64,000 nucleotides of DNA from Pararhizobium gei (GTDB lineage Bacteria; Pseudomonadota; Alphaproteobacteria; Rhizobiales; Rhizobiaceae), in NCBI RefSeq assembly GCF_029223885.1, contig NZ_CP119409.1:460001-524000 (forward strand). The letters are read 5' to 3'. Below are positions 1 to 9,120 of this stretch, in pieces. The translations under genes were made by a program, and so were the position numbers. How positions within the stretch are numbered: the stretch's first letter is position 1; every line of letters begins with the position of its first letter. The notes beneath the pieces are model-generated. The model was not told the DNA's origin and made no database searches. It saw nothing but the letters and a program-made list of their open reading frames with translations.

Positions 1-813
1 GGCGACCATGGCTGCCAGCATCGGTGCCTCCCCCGATTTGTCCGTAAACAGGACACCATCCGTCTCTGCCGACTGCGCCAGAAGCGACGCGTCGAGCTTG
101 CGATCGGTGGGGCCGATCAGCAGACTGCCATCGCCTGCCGATACCCAAAGATCAGCGGCGCTTTTCTTGTTTTGGCTGATCAGCACGGTCTGGCGGACAT
201 CGTCCGCCCATGTCCAACTCATATGGGCGCCGAGGACCCCCGCCAGCACCCGGTTGCTGTCGAAAACCGGCATCGCGACATCGACGAAACGGAACGGAGC
301 CTCATCCGGCGATGTGCGCAGCAACTTGTCCAGCAGCTTTGCGTCGTGGACATCTTCGACTGTAGCCCGTGTCAGTCCGCCGACAAACCAGGGACGCTGG
401 GCAACCGAGACACCCTCAAGCATTCCTTTTGTGGCGGCGTGAACGATGCCATCGGGCGTTGCGAAGCCAAGCCAAGCATATTCCGGCAAGCTCTCCTGAA
501 GCTGTTCGAGGATTTTGCGGGTGGCCGTTGCATCGTTCCTCCAGACGGCCTGAAGCGGACCAAGATTGGCGATATTCTGGATTTCCCGATATCGCTCGAA
601 CATATGCTGGTCGAGCCGGTCTGCCATGTTTCGGGCCAATGCCTGCAATTGCTGGTTTGCGTTTTCTTCCGCGCTACTTTTCGCAACCATGGCTGCCCCG
701 GCGGCAGCAACGCCGACCGCCGCAATGCAGGTGACAGCGGTAACAAGAGCGACCTGGAGACGGATCGTCATCTTGTTTCGGATGGTGTGAAAGGACCAAT
801 TGCTGAAAAACAC
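1..813 (-). CDS. Membrane sensor with extracytoplasmic Cache-like domain, N-terminal part (cut by window edge)
   Basis: The complement strand is open from a GTG at 813 to base 1, giving 271 codons with no stop. The GTG has AGGAG 7 bases upstream and an in-frame TAA lies above it; an ATG at 771 is a weaker start. The protein has a basic N-terminus, one hydrophobic segment (about residues 18-42), then a charged helical stretch and a Cache-like sensory region with motifs such as GFATPDGIVHAAT and QRPWFVGG. This is the usual periplasmic input of a diguanylate cyclase, histidine kinase or chemoreceptor. The output domain lies beyond the edge, so the class cannot be decided. It is oriented away from the sugar remnants that follow. 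Confidence 0.7.
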   Translation of the reverse strand, partial: MFFSNWSFHTIRNKMTIRLQVALVTAVTCIAAVGVAAAGAAMVAKSSAEENANQQLQALARNMADRLDQHMFERYREIQNIANLGPLQAVWRNDATATRKILEQLQESLPEYAWLGFATPDGIVHAATKGMLEGVSVAQRPWFVGGLTRATVEDVHDAKLLDKLLRTSPDEAPFRFVDVAMPVFDSNRVLAGVLGAHMSWTWADDVRQTVLISQNKKSAADLWVSAGDGSLLIGPTDRKLDASLLAQSAETDGVLFTDKSGEAPMLAAMVA

Positions 814-1059
814 GCGATGTCTCCTGGATGACAAGGAGACATCGGTACCACTCAAGCGTTATTGTCTGGCTAAACAATAGCCGCAAAAATGTGTTAATGC
901 CCGGCGGACACCACCGCGAGAGCTGGCTTTATATCGGACAGGGGTACGACTATGGACGACGAACGAGGTTATTTCCTTGTTCTTCCTGCCGGTCATTCTC
1001 CGCTGGACGAGTGTTTTTTGCAGCATTGCCGACAAGTTCGAACGCCAAGATGCTGCCCC

Positions 1060-1207
1060 TGATGGTGCAAGCCAGACAGGATGGGGAGGCATCAATGGGT
1101 GGTCGATGGCGGCCATCGCCACAGCCGCGAACATGCCGCTGGTACTGGTCTGCATTTTTCTCAAGCGCTATATCGTCAAGGGGCTGACGGCAGGCGCCGT
1201 CAAATAA
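1060..1207 (+). pseudogene. C-terminal remnant of a sugar ABC transporter permease
   Basis: The frame ending at the TAA at 1205-1207 encodes a hydrophobic helix followed by KRYIVKGLTAGAVK, the typical last residues of MalG-type (binding-protein-dependent) sugar permeases. Upstream in this frame there is no room for the rest of the roughly 280-residue protein and no EAA loop; bases 814-1059 hold no recognisable coding. I read it as a truncated gene. It stands 20 bases before the mutarotase gene, as expected of an old sugar uptake operon. Confidence 0.6.
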
Positions 1208-1227
1208 CAGGGCTCAAGGAGAACACC

Positions 1228-1686
1228 ATGCTTAAAAACATTCATCCTGCGTTGAACGCCGACGTGCTGCACGCACTGCGCTCCATGGGCCATGGCGACA
1301 CGCTGGTCGTGTCGGACACCAATTTCCCGAGCGACAGCGTCGCCCGCCGGACGGTCGTCGGCCGGCCGCTTGCCATCTCCAATCTTAGCGCGCCGCAAGC
1401 GGTTCGCGCCATTCTTTCGGTGCTGCCGCTTGATACGCCATTGCAGAATTCGGCCGGACGCATGGAAGTTATGGGCGCGCCGGACGACATCCAGCCTGTG
1501 CAGCACGAAGTTCAGGCTGAAATCGACCGCGCCGAAGGTAAGTCTTCACCCATGTACGGCATCGAGCGCTTCGCCTTTTACGATCTTGCGAAGAAGGCCT
1601 ATTGCGTGATTTCCACCGGGGAAACGCGCTTTTACGGGTGCTTCCTCTTCACGAAAGGCGTCATCCCGCCGGCATCGGAGGCGTAA
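1228..1686 (+). CDS. RbsD/FucU-family sugar mutarotase
   Basis: A 152-residue protein of the RbsD/FucU fold, which interconverts alpha and beta anomers of a sugar before phosphorylation or oxidation. It follows E. coli FucU along its length: an N-terminal MLKNIHPALNADVLHALRSM, the active-site region MGHGDTLVVSDTNFP and the C-terminal ISTGETRFYGCFLFTKGVI. The ATG has AAGGAG 6 bases upstream. FucU-like (L-fucose) is closer than RbsD (ribose), but the true sugar is unknown. It is the only intact gene between a permease fragment and a kinase fragment, so its original operon has decayed. Confidence is high for the family and low for the substrate. Confidence 0.85.
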   Translation: MLKNIHPALNADVLHALRSMGHGDTLVVSDTNFPSDSVARRTVVGRPLAISNLSAPQAVRAILSVLPLDTPLQNSAGRMEVMGAPDDIQPVQHEVQAEIDRAEGKSSPMYGIERFAFYDLAKKAYCVISTGETRFYGCFLFTKGVIPPASEA

Positions 1687-1689
1687 GGT

Positions 1690-1975
1690 CCAAGATGCGT
1701 CTTTCCCGAAGTTGTGGTGACAGCCGACGGCGAGGGCGTTGTCTACGCAGACCGCGACGGAAATGAAATCGTCATCCCCGCCGTGAAGGTTCATGTCGAA
1801 AGCGCGCATGGCGCTGGAGACGAATTCATTGGTGTTCTCACTGCAGAAATCGCGTCCGGTAAAACGATGAAATGCGCACTTCGAAACACGAATTCAGCGG
1901 CTGCCCACGCGTTGGCACCCCCGAAGCGACCGTCTTGGCTCAGGAGAAGCGGAAGGCGTTCCACTGCCCTCAAGC
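1690..1975 (+). pseudogene. C-terminal remnant of a PfkB/ribokinase-family sugar kinase, frameshifted
   Basis: From about 1690 the frame reads VVVTADGEGVVYADRDG and then HGAGDEFIG, the PfkB signature whose GAGD carries the catalytic aspartate, followed by the ANAAAA-type helix (NSAAAHA). After about 1907 the family-like reading (VGTPEATVLAQ) continues in another frame, so there is a frameshift as well as loss of roughly the first 200 residues. No start codon with a ribosome site precedes it. It was probably the kinase partner of the mutarotase just upstream. Confidence 0.6.
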
Positions 1976-1980
1976 ACGAT

Positions 1981-2664
1981 TCACGCGGTAGATTCCGCAT
2001 CGCGTGCAAAAACGGTGCTGACGTCGCTGACGGTGGCCACATGAGCATAGGCCGCGCGGCTTGCGTTGACGGCATCCGCATTTAAAATCGCGGCGACGAT
2101 TGCCTCGTGCTCCTCATACGACCGCAATAGACGCCCGGGAAGCCGGAATTGAGCGCGGCGAAACGGAGCAAGACGGGCGCGGGTTTGCGTCGCCAATTCG
2201 AAGACATGGTCATTGTGGGCGCCGCGATAAAGACGGGTATGAAACTCGGTATTGTGTGCGGCGTAATCGTCCTCCGCGCCACGATCGACGAGCCGCGCCG
2301 ACGCCTTGTGTTCGATTTCCAGCATGCGGCGTTCATCCACCGTCATGCGCTCCGCAGACAGGCGGGCGCAGATGCCCTCTAGCTCCGCCATCGCCTCGAA
2401 CATCGATGCCAGATGCTGCTGCGTCACAGTGGTGACGACTGCGCTCTTGTTCGGCTCACGCTCGACCAGGCCGATGGCGCAAAGCTGGCCAAGAGCCTCG
2501 CGCACCGGCGTGCGGGATACCTCGAAACGCGTGGCCAGCGAAATTTCGTCAAGCCGCTCGCCCGGGCGCATGGCGCCGGTGATGATCAGATCGGCAATCG
2601 ACCGCACCATTTGTTCGACGGTCGTTCCGGATCGGATGATTTCTTTTTTTCTGGCGCTTTTCAC
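1981..2664 (-). CDS. GntR-family (FadR/FCD subfamily) transcriptional regulator
   Basis: A 227-residue regulator starting at GTG 2664. Residues about 15-70 form a winged helix-turn-helix (LDEISLATRFEVSRTPVREAL is the recognition region), and the rest is an all-helical FCD effector domain with metal/ligand-type residues (DYAAHNTEFH, SYEEHEAIV). It diverges from the BMP-transporter/biuret operon across a 296-base AT-rich region with repeated TGCATACAG motifs. The natural inference is that it controls that operon, and perhaps itself, in response to an imported urea-like nitrogen compound. The effector is not visible in the sequence. Confidence 0.85.
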   Translation of the reverse strand: MKSARKKEIIRSGTTVEQMVRSIADLIITGAMRPGERLDEISLATRFEVSRTPVREALGQLCAIGLVEREPNKSAVVTTVTQQHLASMFEAMAELEGICARLSAERMTVDERRMLEIEHKASARLVDRGAEDDYAAHNTEFHTRLYRGAHNDHVFELATQTRARLAPFRRAQFRLPGRLLRSYEEHEAIVAAILNADAVNASRAAYAHVATVSDVSTVFARDAESTA

Positions 2665-2689
2665 GGACCGAATCTGCTTGGATCAAGAG

Positions 2690-2704
2690 TGCATACAGAT
2701 GCAG
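2690..2704. promoter_or_regulatory. Candidate GntR operator, copy 1
   Basis: TGCATACAGATGCAG lies 26 bases upstream of the regulator's GTG. TGCA-N6-TGCA gives partial dyad symmetry, and TGCATACAG recurs twice nearer the transporter operon. Placement suggests autoregulation. Confidence 0.4.
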
Positions 2705-2822
2705 TGCAGGGTCTGCCTTGTCAACAACACCCCACCACCCCGAATTCTCCTTTATTCGCAGAACGATGCAGCCTAACGTCTAAAATTCACGCATGCTTAA
2801 AAATAGATCATAAAACTGAAAA

Positions 2823-2838
2823 ATTGCATACAGTTTAC
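2823..2838. promoter_or_regulatory. Candidate GntR operator, copy 2
   Basis: ATTGCATACAGTTTAC is a 16-base direct repeat, identical to the one at 2902-2917 (79 bases start to start). It lies in the AT-rich divergent promoter region. Confidence 0.5.
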
Positions 2839-2901
2839 GCGATGCAGTTTCACTCAAAAAATTTATTATTATAAAACAATATGATAAAGAATGGCATGGT
2901 C

Positions 2902-2922
2902 ATTGCATACAGTTTACTGCAA
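2902..2922. promoter_or_regulatory. Candidate GntR operator, copy 3
   Basis: The second exact copy of the 16-base repeat, extended here into the dyad TTGCA-N10-TGCAA (2903-2922). It ends 38 bases before the ATG of the binding-protein gene, a position suited to repression. Confidence 0.5.
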
Positions 2923-2960
2923 CCCATTTTAACCCGGCATGATGCCGCGAGGAGCCCGCA

Positions 2961-4091
2961 ATGACCAAACTCCTTCCCATGAACCGCCGCAGCTTCCTTC
3001 AGACAACGGCCGCTGGTGCCGCAGCCATCGGTCTTGCGCCTTCGCTCTTTTCGACGCCGGCCGTGGCCCAGGCGGCGCTGACTGTCGGTTTCATCTATGT
3101 CGGTCCGAAAGACGACTACGGCTATAATCAGGCCCATGCCGAGGGCGCGGCTGTCATCAAGGCGATCTCAGGTGTCACTGTCGTCGAAGAGGAGAACGTG
3201 CCGGAGACCGTCGATGTCCAGAAGACGATGGAATCGATGATCAACCTTGATGGAGCGGGCTTGGTTTTCCCAACCTCCTTTGGCTATTTCGACCCCCATA
3301 TGCTGGCAATGGCCGAGAAATATCCCGACGTGCAGTTCCGCCATTGCGGCGGCCTCTGGCAGGAGGGCAAGAACCCAATGAACACCGGCTCCTATTTCGG
3401 CTATATCGGCCAGGGCCAATATCTGAACGGCATTACCGCCGGTTACGCATCGAAGAGCAAGAAGATCGGCTTCGTCGCCGCCAAGCCGATCCCGCAGGTT
3501 CTGCAGAACATCAATTCCTTTCTGCTCGGTGCCCGCTCGGTCGATCCGGCAATCACCTGCCAGGTGATCTTCACCGGCGAATGGTCGCTGGCGGTCAAGG
3601 AAGCCGAAGCCACCAATGCGCTGATCGACCAGGGTGCCGATGTCATCACCTGCCATGTCGACAGTCCTAAGGTCGTCGTTGAGACCGCTGCCGGTCGCGG
3701 CGCCTTCGTGTGCGGCTACCACGCCAACCAGAGCCCGCTCGCCCCCGAAAAATACCTGACGGGCGCCGAATGGGCCTGGGGCAATGTCTACACGAAATTC
3801 GTCACCGAGGCGCAGGCCGGCACGCCGCTCGGCAATTTCGTCCGCGGCGGCCTGAAGGACGGCTTCGTCAAGATGAGCCCGCTTGGACCCGGCGTCTCCG
3901 CAGAAGCCCGTACCAAGTTCGACGCAACGCTCGCAGAAATGATGGCGGGCAGCTTCTCGGTCTTCAAGGGACCGATCAAGGACAACAAGGGTGGCGATGC
4001 GGTCACCGCCGGCCAGGTTCTTGCCGAGGATGCGATCGAGCTTGAAAGCATGGCCTATCTTGTCGAAGGCGTCGTTGGCTCGACATCCTAA
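2961..4091 (+). CDS. BMP-family ABC transporter substrate-binding protein, Tat-type signal
   Basis: A 376-residue protein of the BMP/PnrA-like (nucleoside-binding) family. The N-terminus NRRSFLQTTAAGAAAIGLAP is a twin-arginine-type signal, so the mature protein (from about residue 38) should be periplasmic. The start of the domain, LTVGFIYVGPKDDYGYNQAH, is typical of BMP proteins. A GAGGAG site lies 7 bases before the ATG. It is the first gene of an operon with two BPD_transp_2-type permeases and a double ATPase, a subunit set used for nucleosides and other N-rich compounds. Two cysteine hydrolases and an allophanate hydrolase in the same operon suggest the ligand is biuret, triuret or a related ureide rather than a nucleoside; that is inference. 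Confidence 0.88.
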   Translation: MTKLLPMNRRSFLQTTAAGAAAIGLAPSLFSTPAVAQAALTVGFIYVGPKDDYGYNQAHAEGAAVIKAISGVTVVEEENVPETVDVQKTMESMINLDGAGLVFPTSFGYFDPHMLAMAEKYPDVQFRHCGGLWQEGKNPMNTGSYFGYIGQGQYLNGITAGYASKSKKIGFVAAKPIPQVLQNINSFLLGARSVDPAITCQVIFTGEWSLAVKEAEATNALIDQGADVITCHVDSPKVVVETAAGRGAFVCGYHANQSPLAPEKYLTGAEWAWGNVYTKFVTEAQAGTPLGNFVRGGLKDGFVKMSPLGPGVSAEARTKFDATLAEMMAGSFSVFKGPIKDNKGGDAVTAGQVLAEDAIELESMAYLVEGVVGSTS

Positions 4092-4108
4092 ACCGAAGGA
4101 AGAGCGTC

Positions 4109-5257
4109 ATGACGATCGAGGCGAACAGTCCAACACTCTCTCCGCTTTCCGCACAAACGGCAAACCTTCGCCCCGTCCTGGAATGGCTGGCACGCAGGGC
4201 GGAACCGGTAGCGATCTCGCTTGCGGCAATCCTTGCCGGCCTGGCGCTCTTTTCCATCTTCATCGCGGTGGTCGGCAAATCGCCGATCGACCTCTTCAAG
4301 CTGATGTATACCGGCGGCTTCGGCAGCTGGTTTTCCATCCAGAACAGTCTCAGCCGGGCCGCCCCCCTTTTGCTCACAGCACTTTGCGTGGCCCTGCCCG
4401 CGCGGCTCGGCCTCGTCATCATAGGGGGTGAAGGTGCAGTCGTGCTCGGCGGCGTGGCCGCTGCCGCTGCCGCTCTGCCGCTGACGGGATCCGTTTCGCC
4501 CGTCATCGTTCTTCCGGTGATGGCGATTGCCGGGATGATCATGGGCGGCCTCTGGATCGGCATGACGGGCCTCTTGCGCCATTATCGCGGCGTCAACGAA
4601 ACCATCGCCTCGCTGCTTCTGGCCTATATCGCCATTGCCCTGATGAACCATTTCATCGAAGGGCCACTGCGCGATCCCGCCAGCCTCAACAAGCCTTCGA
4701 CCACGCCGCTGCCGGCAGAATACATGCTCGGCAATATTCCCGGCATGGATGTCAACTGGGGACTTGTCATCGGCATACTCGCCTGCATCGTCTCCTGGAT
4801 CCTGATCGAAGCGACGAGCTTCGGCTTCGCCGCCCGCATCGCCGGCGGCAATGTCCGCGCCGCCCAGATTCAAGGCTTGCCTGTGGGACGGCTGATCGTC
4901 GGTTTTACCGCGCTTGCCGGAAGTTTCGCGGGGTTGGCCGGCATGATCGAGGTCGCGGCCGTGCAAGGCAGCGCCAACGCATCGCTGGCCGCCGGCTATG
5001 GCTATACCGGCATTCTCGTCGCTTTCCTTGCCCGACATAATCCGTTGGCGATCATTCCCGTCGCCATCCTGCTGGGTGGGATTGATGCCTCGGGTGGCCT
5101 GATCCAGCGGCGCATGGGGCTTCCGGATGCAACGGTGCTCGTGCTTCAGGGCACGCTCTTCGTGGTGATCCTGCTTTGCGAGACGTTCTACGGCCGCTTC
5201 AAGATCTTCAATCCCGACTTTTGGAAAACACCCGCGCTCAAGGGAGGAACAGTCTGA
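4109..5257 (+). CDS. ABC transporter permease (BMP/nucleoside-type), subunit 1
   Basis: A 382-residue membrane protein with about 8-10 hydrophobic segments and a roughly 30-residue cytoplasmic N-terminus. It belongs to the branched-chain amino acid/ribose-type permease superfamily, in the branch that pairs with BMP binding proteins. Motifs include IIGGEGAVVLGGVAA and, in the loop facing the ATPase, GGNVRAAQIQGLPVGR. It starts at ATG 4109 after an AAGGAAGAG site, 17 bases from the binding-protein gene. Its stop TGA shares a base with the next gene's ATG, so the two permeases are translationally coupled. Confidence 0.88.
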   Translation: MTIEANSPTLSPLSAQTANLRPVLEWLARRAEPVAISLAAILAGLALFSIFIAVVGKSPIDLFKLMYTGGFGSWFSIQNSLSRAAPLLLTALCVALPARLGLVIIGGEGAVVLGGVAAAAAALPLTGSVSPVIVLPVMAIAGMIMGGLWIGMTGLLRHYRGVNETIASLLLAYIAIALMNHFIEGPLRDPASLNKPSTTPLPAEYMLGNIPGMDVNWGLVIGILACIVSWILIEATSFGFAARIAGGNVRAAQIQGLPVGRLIVGFTALAGSFAGLAGMIEVAAVQGSANASLAAGYGYTGILVAFLARHNPLAIIPVAILLGGIDASGGLIQRRMGLPDATVLVLQGTLFVVILLCETFYGRFKIFNPDFWKTPALKGGTV

Positions 5258-6183
5258 TGGAAGACACCGGCATCGGCCTCTGGGGTGTCCCCCTCGCCAT
5301 CTTCGCAGGCGCCATCCGCGTCTCGACCCCCTTCATTTTTGTCAGCCTGGGGGAATCGATCACCGAACGTTCCGGGCGCATCAATCTCGGGCTTGAGGGC
5401 ACGCTGGTCTTCGGCGCGATGACGGCCTATGCCGTCGCCGTCATGACCAACTCGCCCTGGCTCGGGGTTCTCGCCGCCATGGCAGCGGGTGCCGTCTTTG
5501 GCCTGATCCACGGCTGGATCTGCAAGTACCCGAAGGTCAACGACATCGCCATCGGCATCGCCATGATGCAGTTCGGCCTCGGCCTCGCTTTCTTCCTCGG
5601 CAAGTCCTTCATCCAGCCCGTCGCACCGCGCCTGCCGTCCATCCCTCTCGGTGGATGGTCGGATCTGCCGCAGATCCAGTCGGCGCTGAATATCAACGTC
5701 CTGTTCGTCATCGGCGGGCTGCTTGCCGTTGCCCTCTGGTGGGCCTTCAGGAATACGAGGGTCGGGCTGATCCTGCGCGTCGTCGGCGACAGCTCGGATG
5801 CCGCCCGCGCCATGGGCCTGAATCCGGATACGGTGCGCCTGCTGGCAACGGCCGTCGGTGGTTCGTTCGCGGCCGTGGGCGGCGCCTATCTCTCGCTTTA
5901 TTATCCCGGATCGTGGAACGAAGGCATATCGTCCGGTCAGGGCCTGATGGCCGTGGCACTGGTTATCTTCGCCCGATGGAACCCGATCGGCTGTTTCCTT
6001 GCCGCCCTGCTTTTCGGCGGTGCCGGCGCGCTTGGCCCGGCGCTTCAGTCGGTGGGCGTGACCCAGGGTTACTACCTGTTTTACGCGGCCCCCTACGTAC
6101 TGACCCTTGCCATCCTCATCGCCACATCCTCGCCCACCCGCTCGCTTGCAGGCGCTCCCGGCGCGCTGTCGATCACGAAATAG
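5257..6183 (+). CDS. ABC transporter permease (BMP/nucleoside-type), subunit 2
   Basis: A 308-residue membrane protein of the same superfamily and partner of the preceding permease. [20 protein letters not shown] is the conserved motif of this permease branch, and [19 protein letters not shown] is the predicted ATPase-contact loop. The ATG at 5257 overlaps the previous stop (TGATG) and GGGAGG lies 9 bases upstream of it. The gene stops 11 bases before the first cysteine hydrolase. Confidence 0.88.
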   Translation: MEDTGIGLWGVPLAIFAGAIRVSTPFIFVSLGESITERSGRINLGLEGTLVFGAMTAYAVAVMTNSPWLGVLAAMAAGAVFGLIHGWICKYPKVNDIAIGIAMMQFGLGLAFFLGKSFIQPVAPRLPSIPLGGWSDLPQIQSALNINVLFVIGGLLAVALWWAFRNTRVGLILRVVGDSSDAARAMGLNPDTVRLLATAVGGSFAAVGGAYLSLYYPGSWNEGISSGQGLMAVALVIFARWNPIGCFLAALLFGGAGALGPALQSVGVTQGYYLFYAAPYVLTLAILIATSSPTRSLAGAPGALSITK

Positions 6184-6194
6184 GAGCTTTCGCC

Positions 6195-6911
6195 ATGAAT
6201 ACATTGTCCAGCGCAGCGCTATCAGGTGAAAAACTCAGCTATATCGATGCCGATCCCTATCCATGGCCCTACAACGGTGCGCTGCGCCCGGACAACACTG
6301 CCCTAATCATTATCGACATGCAGACGGATTTCTGCGGCAAGGGTGGTTATGTCGATCACATGGGCTACGATCTGTCGCTCGTGCAGGCCCCGATCGAGCC
6401 GATCAAAAAGGTGCTTTCGGCGATGCGCGCCAAGGGCTACCATATCATCCACACCCGCGAGGGCCACCGGCCCGATCTCGCCGACCTGCCGGCCAACAAG
6501 CGCTGGCGCTCGCAGCGCATCGGCGCCGGCATCGGCGATCCCGGCCCCTGCGGCCGCATCCTGACCCGCGGCGAACCCGGCTGGGACATCATCCCGGAAC
6601 TCTATCCGATCGAAGGCGAAGTCATCATCGACAAGCCCGGCAAGGGCTCGTTCTGCGCCACCGATCTGGAACTCATCCTCAACCAGAAGCGCATCGAAAA
6701 CATCATCCTCACCGGCATCACCACCGATGTCTGCGTCTCCACCACCATGCGCGAGGCCAATGACCGCGGCTTCGAATGCCTGATGCTCGAGGATTGCTGC
6801 GGCGCCACCGACTACGGCAATCATCTGGCGGCGATCAAGATGGTCAAGATGCAGGGCGGTGTCTTCGGCGCCGTATCCAATTCGGACAGTCTCGTGAGGC
6901 AACTGCCATGA
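6195..6911 (+). CDS. biuH: Cysteine hydrolase of the isochorismatase fold, probable biuret hydrolase
   Basis: A 238-residue isochorismatase-superfamily amidohydrolase. Predicted catalytic residues are Asp41 (IIIDMQTDF), Lys147 (DKPGKG) and Cys180 ([15 protein letters not shown]), with Gln220 (KMQGG). From memory, characterised Rhizobium leguminosarum BiuH uses Asp36, Lys142, Cys175 and Gln215; all four match here at a constant offset of five, with identical spacing (106, 33 and 40 residues). BiuH converts biuret to allophanate and ammonia in the cytoplasm. The AtzF-type enzyme three genes downstream would consume the product. It lies inside an ABC importer operon, and its TGA overlaps the next ATG. 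A paralogue sits two genes on, so assignment of substrate between the two is an inference. Confidence 0.72.
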   Translation: MNTLSSAALSGEKLSYIDADPYPWPYNGALRPDNTALIIIDMQTDFCGKGGYVDHMGYDLSLVQAPIEPIKKVLSAMRAKGYHIIHTREGHRPDLADLPANKRWRSQRIGAGIGDPGPCGRILTRGEPGWDIIPELYPIEGEVIIDKPGKGSFCATDLELILNQKRIENIILTGITTDVCVSTTMREANDRGFECLMLEDCCGATDYGNHLAAIKMVKMQGGVFGAVSNSDSLVRQLP

Positions 6912-8458
6912 TCCAGATCCGCGATACGCCGCTTCCGCAGACCGGCAAGGCCGTCGGCATCCAGACCATAGGCATGACCATGCGCTTCGGCTCGTTCACG
7001 GCGCTCGACAATGTCTCGATCGACATTCCGGCTGGAAGCTTCCACGCGCTGCTCGGCGAAAACGGCGCCGGCAAATCGACGCTGGTCAAGTGCATCATGG
7101 GCTTCTACCACCAGACCTCCGGCTCGCTCTCCGTCGATGGCCGCGAGGTCGCGGTGCAGTCGCCGCGCGATGCGGCAACCTACGGCCTTGGCATGGTCTA
7201 CCAGCAGTTCACGTTGGTGCCGTCACTGACGGGCGCCGAAAACCTCGTCATCAACCGCACCCATGTGCCGGCCATCATCAACTGGGCGAAGGAACGCAAG
7301 GATCTTGCCGCCTTCATGGAGCGCATGCCGTTCAAGATACCGCTCGATCGGCCGGTGAGCGAACTGGCGGCAGGCGAGAAGCAGAAGCTTGAAATCGTCA
7401 AACAGCTCTATCTCGGCCGCAGCTTCCTCATCCTCGACGAGCCGACATCGGTTCTGACGCCGGCCGAAGCCGACGAAATGCTCGGCCTCGTGCGGGGGAT
7501 GACCGAGCGCGGCGAACTGACCGTTTTGATGATCAGCCACAAGTTCCACGAGGTGACGAAATTCACCGATGCGGTGACGGTGCTCGGGCGCGGCAAGATG
7601 GCCGGTGGCGGATTGGTCAAGGACCTGACAACCAGGGACATGGCCGCGATGATGATCGGCGACGTCAAGCTTGCCGAACTCGATACAAGGCTGCCGGTCC
7701 CTGCAGACGCCAAGCCTATCCTCGTGGTCAGCGACATCAAGGCCCCGGACCGCACGGGCCTGAAGATGATCGATATCGGCAATCTAACCGTCCATGCCGG
7801 CGAAATTGTCGGCATCGCCGGCATTTCCGGCAATGGCCAGAAGGAGCTCGCCGAGGTTCTAGCTGGCCAGCGGCCGGCGGATGCCGGCAGCATTACCGTC
7901 AAGGGCTCCCTCTACGGCGCCACCCGGCAAGAGACGCGCATCAACAATGTCCGCTTCATTCCCGAGGAGCCGCTGAACAACGCCTGCGCGCCGAAAATGA
8001 CGGTGACGGAAAACCTCGCCTTCCGCACCTTCGACGTCAAGAAGCAGGGGGGTGATGCGCTGTGGCTCGACATGAAATCGATGCGCAAGCGCGCCGCTTC
8101 GCTGATCTCCGATTTCAAGGTGAAGACGGCGTCGCATTCCTCACCCATCGCTTCGCTGTCCGGCGGCAACGTTCAGCGCGCGGTGCTTGCCCGTGAACTG
8201 ACCGGGGACGTCGATCTCCTGATCGTTTCCAACCCCTGCTTCGGGCTCGACTTCTCGGCTGTCGCCGAAATCCGCGCCCGCATCATGAAGGCACGCAATG
8301 CCGGCACCGCCGTTCTGTTGCTTTCGGAAGATCTGGACGAGCTTCTCGAAATGTCCGACCGGATCATGGTGATGTCGGACGGCAAGCTCGTCTACGAGAC
8401 GCCGGCGTTGGCTGCCGATATCTCGGTGATCGGCGCACACATGGCGGGGCATCATTGA
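6908..8458 (+). CDS. ABC transporter ATP-binding protein with two ATPase domains
   Basis: A 516-residue protein with tandem ABC domains. The first has Walker [10 protein letters not shown] (residues 50-58), signature AAGEKQKLE and Walker [12 protein letters not shown]. The second has a degenerate Walker A (GISGNGQKE), as is usual for the C-terminal half in ribose/nucleoside-type importers, and signature LSGGNVQRA. It powers the two permeases upstream. Its ATG overlaps the first hydrolase's stop (ATGA) and its stop overlaps the second hydrolase's start, so enzyme and transporter genes are interleaved and coupled. Confidence 0.9.
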   Translation: MIQIRDTPLPQTGKAVGIQTIGMTMRFGSFTALDNVSIDIPAGSFHALLGENGAGKSTLVKCIMGFYHQTSGSLSVDGREVAVQSPRDAATYGLGMVYQQFTLVPSLTGAENLVINRTHVPAIINWAKERKDLAAFMERMPFKIPLDRPVSELAAGEKQKLEIVKQLYLGRSFLILDEPTSVLTPAEADEMLGLVRGMTERGELTVLMISHKFHEVTKFTDAVTVLGRGKMAGGGLVKDLTTRDMAAMMIGDVKLAELDTRLPVPADAKPILVVSDIKAPDRTGLKMIDIGNLTVHAGEIVGIAGISGNGQKELAEVLAGQRPADAGSITVKGSLYGATRQETRINNVRFIPEEPLNNACAPKMTVTENLAFRTFDVKKQGGDALWLDMKSMRKRAASLISDFKVKTASHSSPIASLSGGNVQRAVLARELTGDVDLLIVSNPCFGLDFSAVAEIRARIMKARNAGTAVLLLSEDLDELLEMSDRIMVMSDGKLVYETPALAADISVIGAHMAGHH

Positions 8459-9120
8459 TGGCAATGATCAAGGCAGAACCCTTCGCCTTCCCGCTCAAGC
8501 GCGATGCCATCGCCCTTATTGTAATCGACATGCAGAGCGATTTCGCCGAACCGGGCGGCTTCGGTGCCAGCCTCGGCAACGATGTCAGCCGGATCACCAA
8601 GATCATCCCGGATGTCAAACGCCTGATCGAGGGCTTTCGCAATGCCGGCCTGCCCGTCATCCATACGATGGAATGCCACCGACCCGACCTGTCCGACCTG
8701 CCGCCCGCCAAGCGCAACCGCGGTAATCCGAGCTTGAAGATCGGCGACGAAGGTCCGATGGGCCGGGTGCTGATAGCAGGCGAACCGGGAACCGCCATCC
8801 TCTCCGAACTCGCGCCGATCGAGGGCGAAGTGGTGATCGAAAAGCCGGGCAAGGGCGCCTTTTACGCGACGCCGCTGGGCGACATCCTCAAAGCGCGCGG
8901 CATCGAGCAGCTCGTCTTTGCCGGTGTCACCACCGAAGTCTGCGTGCAGACCACCATGCGGGAAGCCAATGACCGGGGCTATGAATGCCTGCTCGCGGAA
9001 GAGGCAACCGAGAGCTATTTTCCTGAATTCAAGGCCGCTGCCATATCCATGATCACGGCCCAGGGCGGGATCGTCGGCTGGGTCGGGTCGGTCGACGACA
9101 TCATCGAAGGAATAGCCTGA
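8458..9120 (+). CDS. Second cysteine hydrolase of the isochorismatase fold, candidate triuret or ureide hydrolase
   Basis: A 220-residue paralogue of the first hydrolase, with Asp24 (IVIDMQSDF), Lys129 (EKPGKG), Cys162 ([15 protein letters not shown]) and Gln202 (TAQGG). Spacing is 105, 33 and 40 residues, almost that of biuret hydrolase. Two such enzymes with an allophanate hydrolase recall the described triuret route, in which TrtA turns triuret into biuret (through carboxybiuret) before BiuH acts. I cannot tell TrtA from BiuH by eye, and the roles of the two paralogues could be swapped. The start ATG at 8458 overlaps the ATPase stop; a TTG one codon upstream is less likely. Confidence 0.7.
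   Translation: MAMIKAEPFAFPLKRDAIALIVIDMQSDFAEPGGFGASLGNDVSRITKIIPDVKRLIEGFRNAGLPVIHTMECHRPDLSDLPPAKRNRGNPSLKIGDEGPMGRVLIAGEPGTAILSELAPIEGEVVIEKPGKGAFYATPLGDILKARGIEQLVFAGVTTEVCVQTTMREANDRGYECLLAEEATESYFPEFKAAAISMITAQGGIVGWVGSVDDIIEGIA

Noticed and set aside
172..831. 219-codon open frame on the plus strand
   Set aside because: The complement strand encodes a coherent signal-anchor plus Cache-like protein with a good ribosome site, so this is its shadow.
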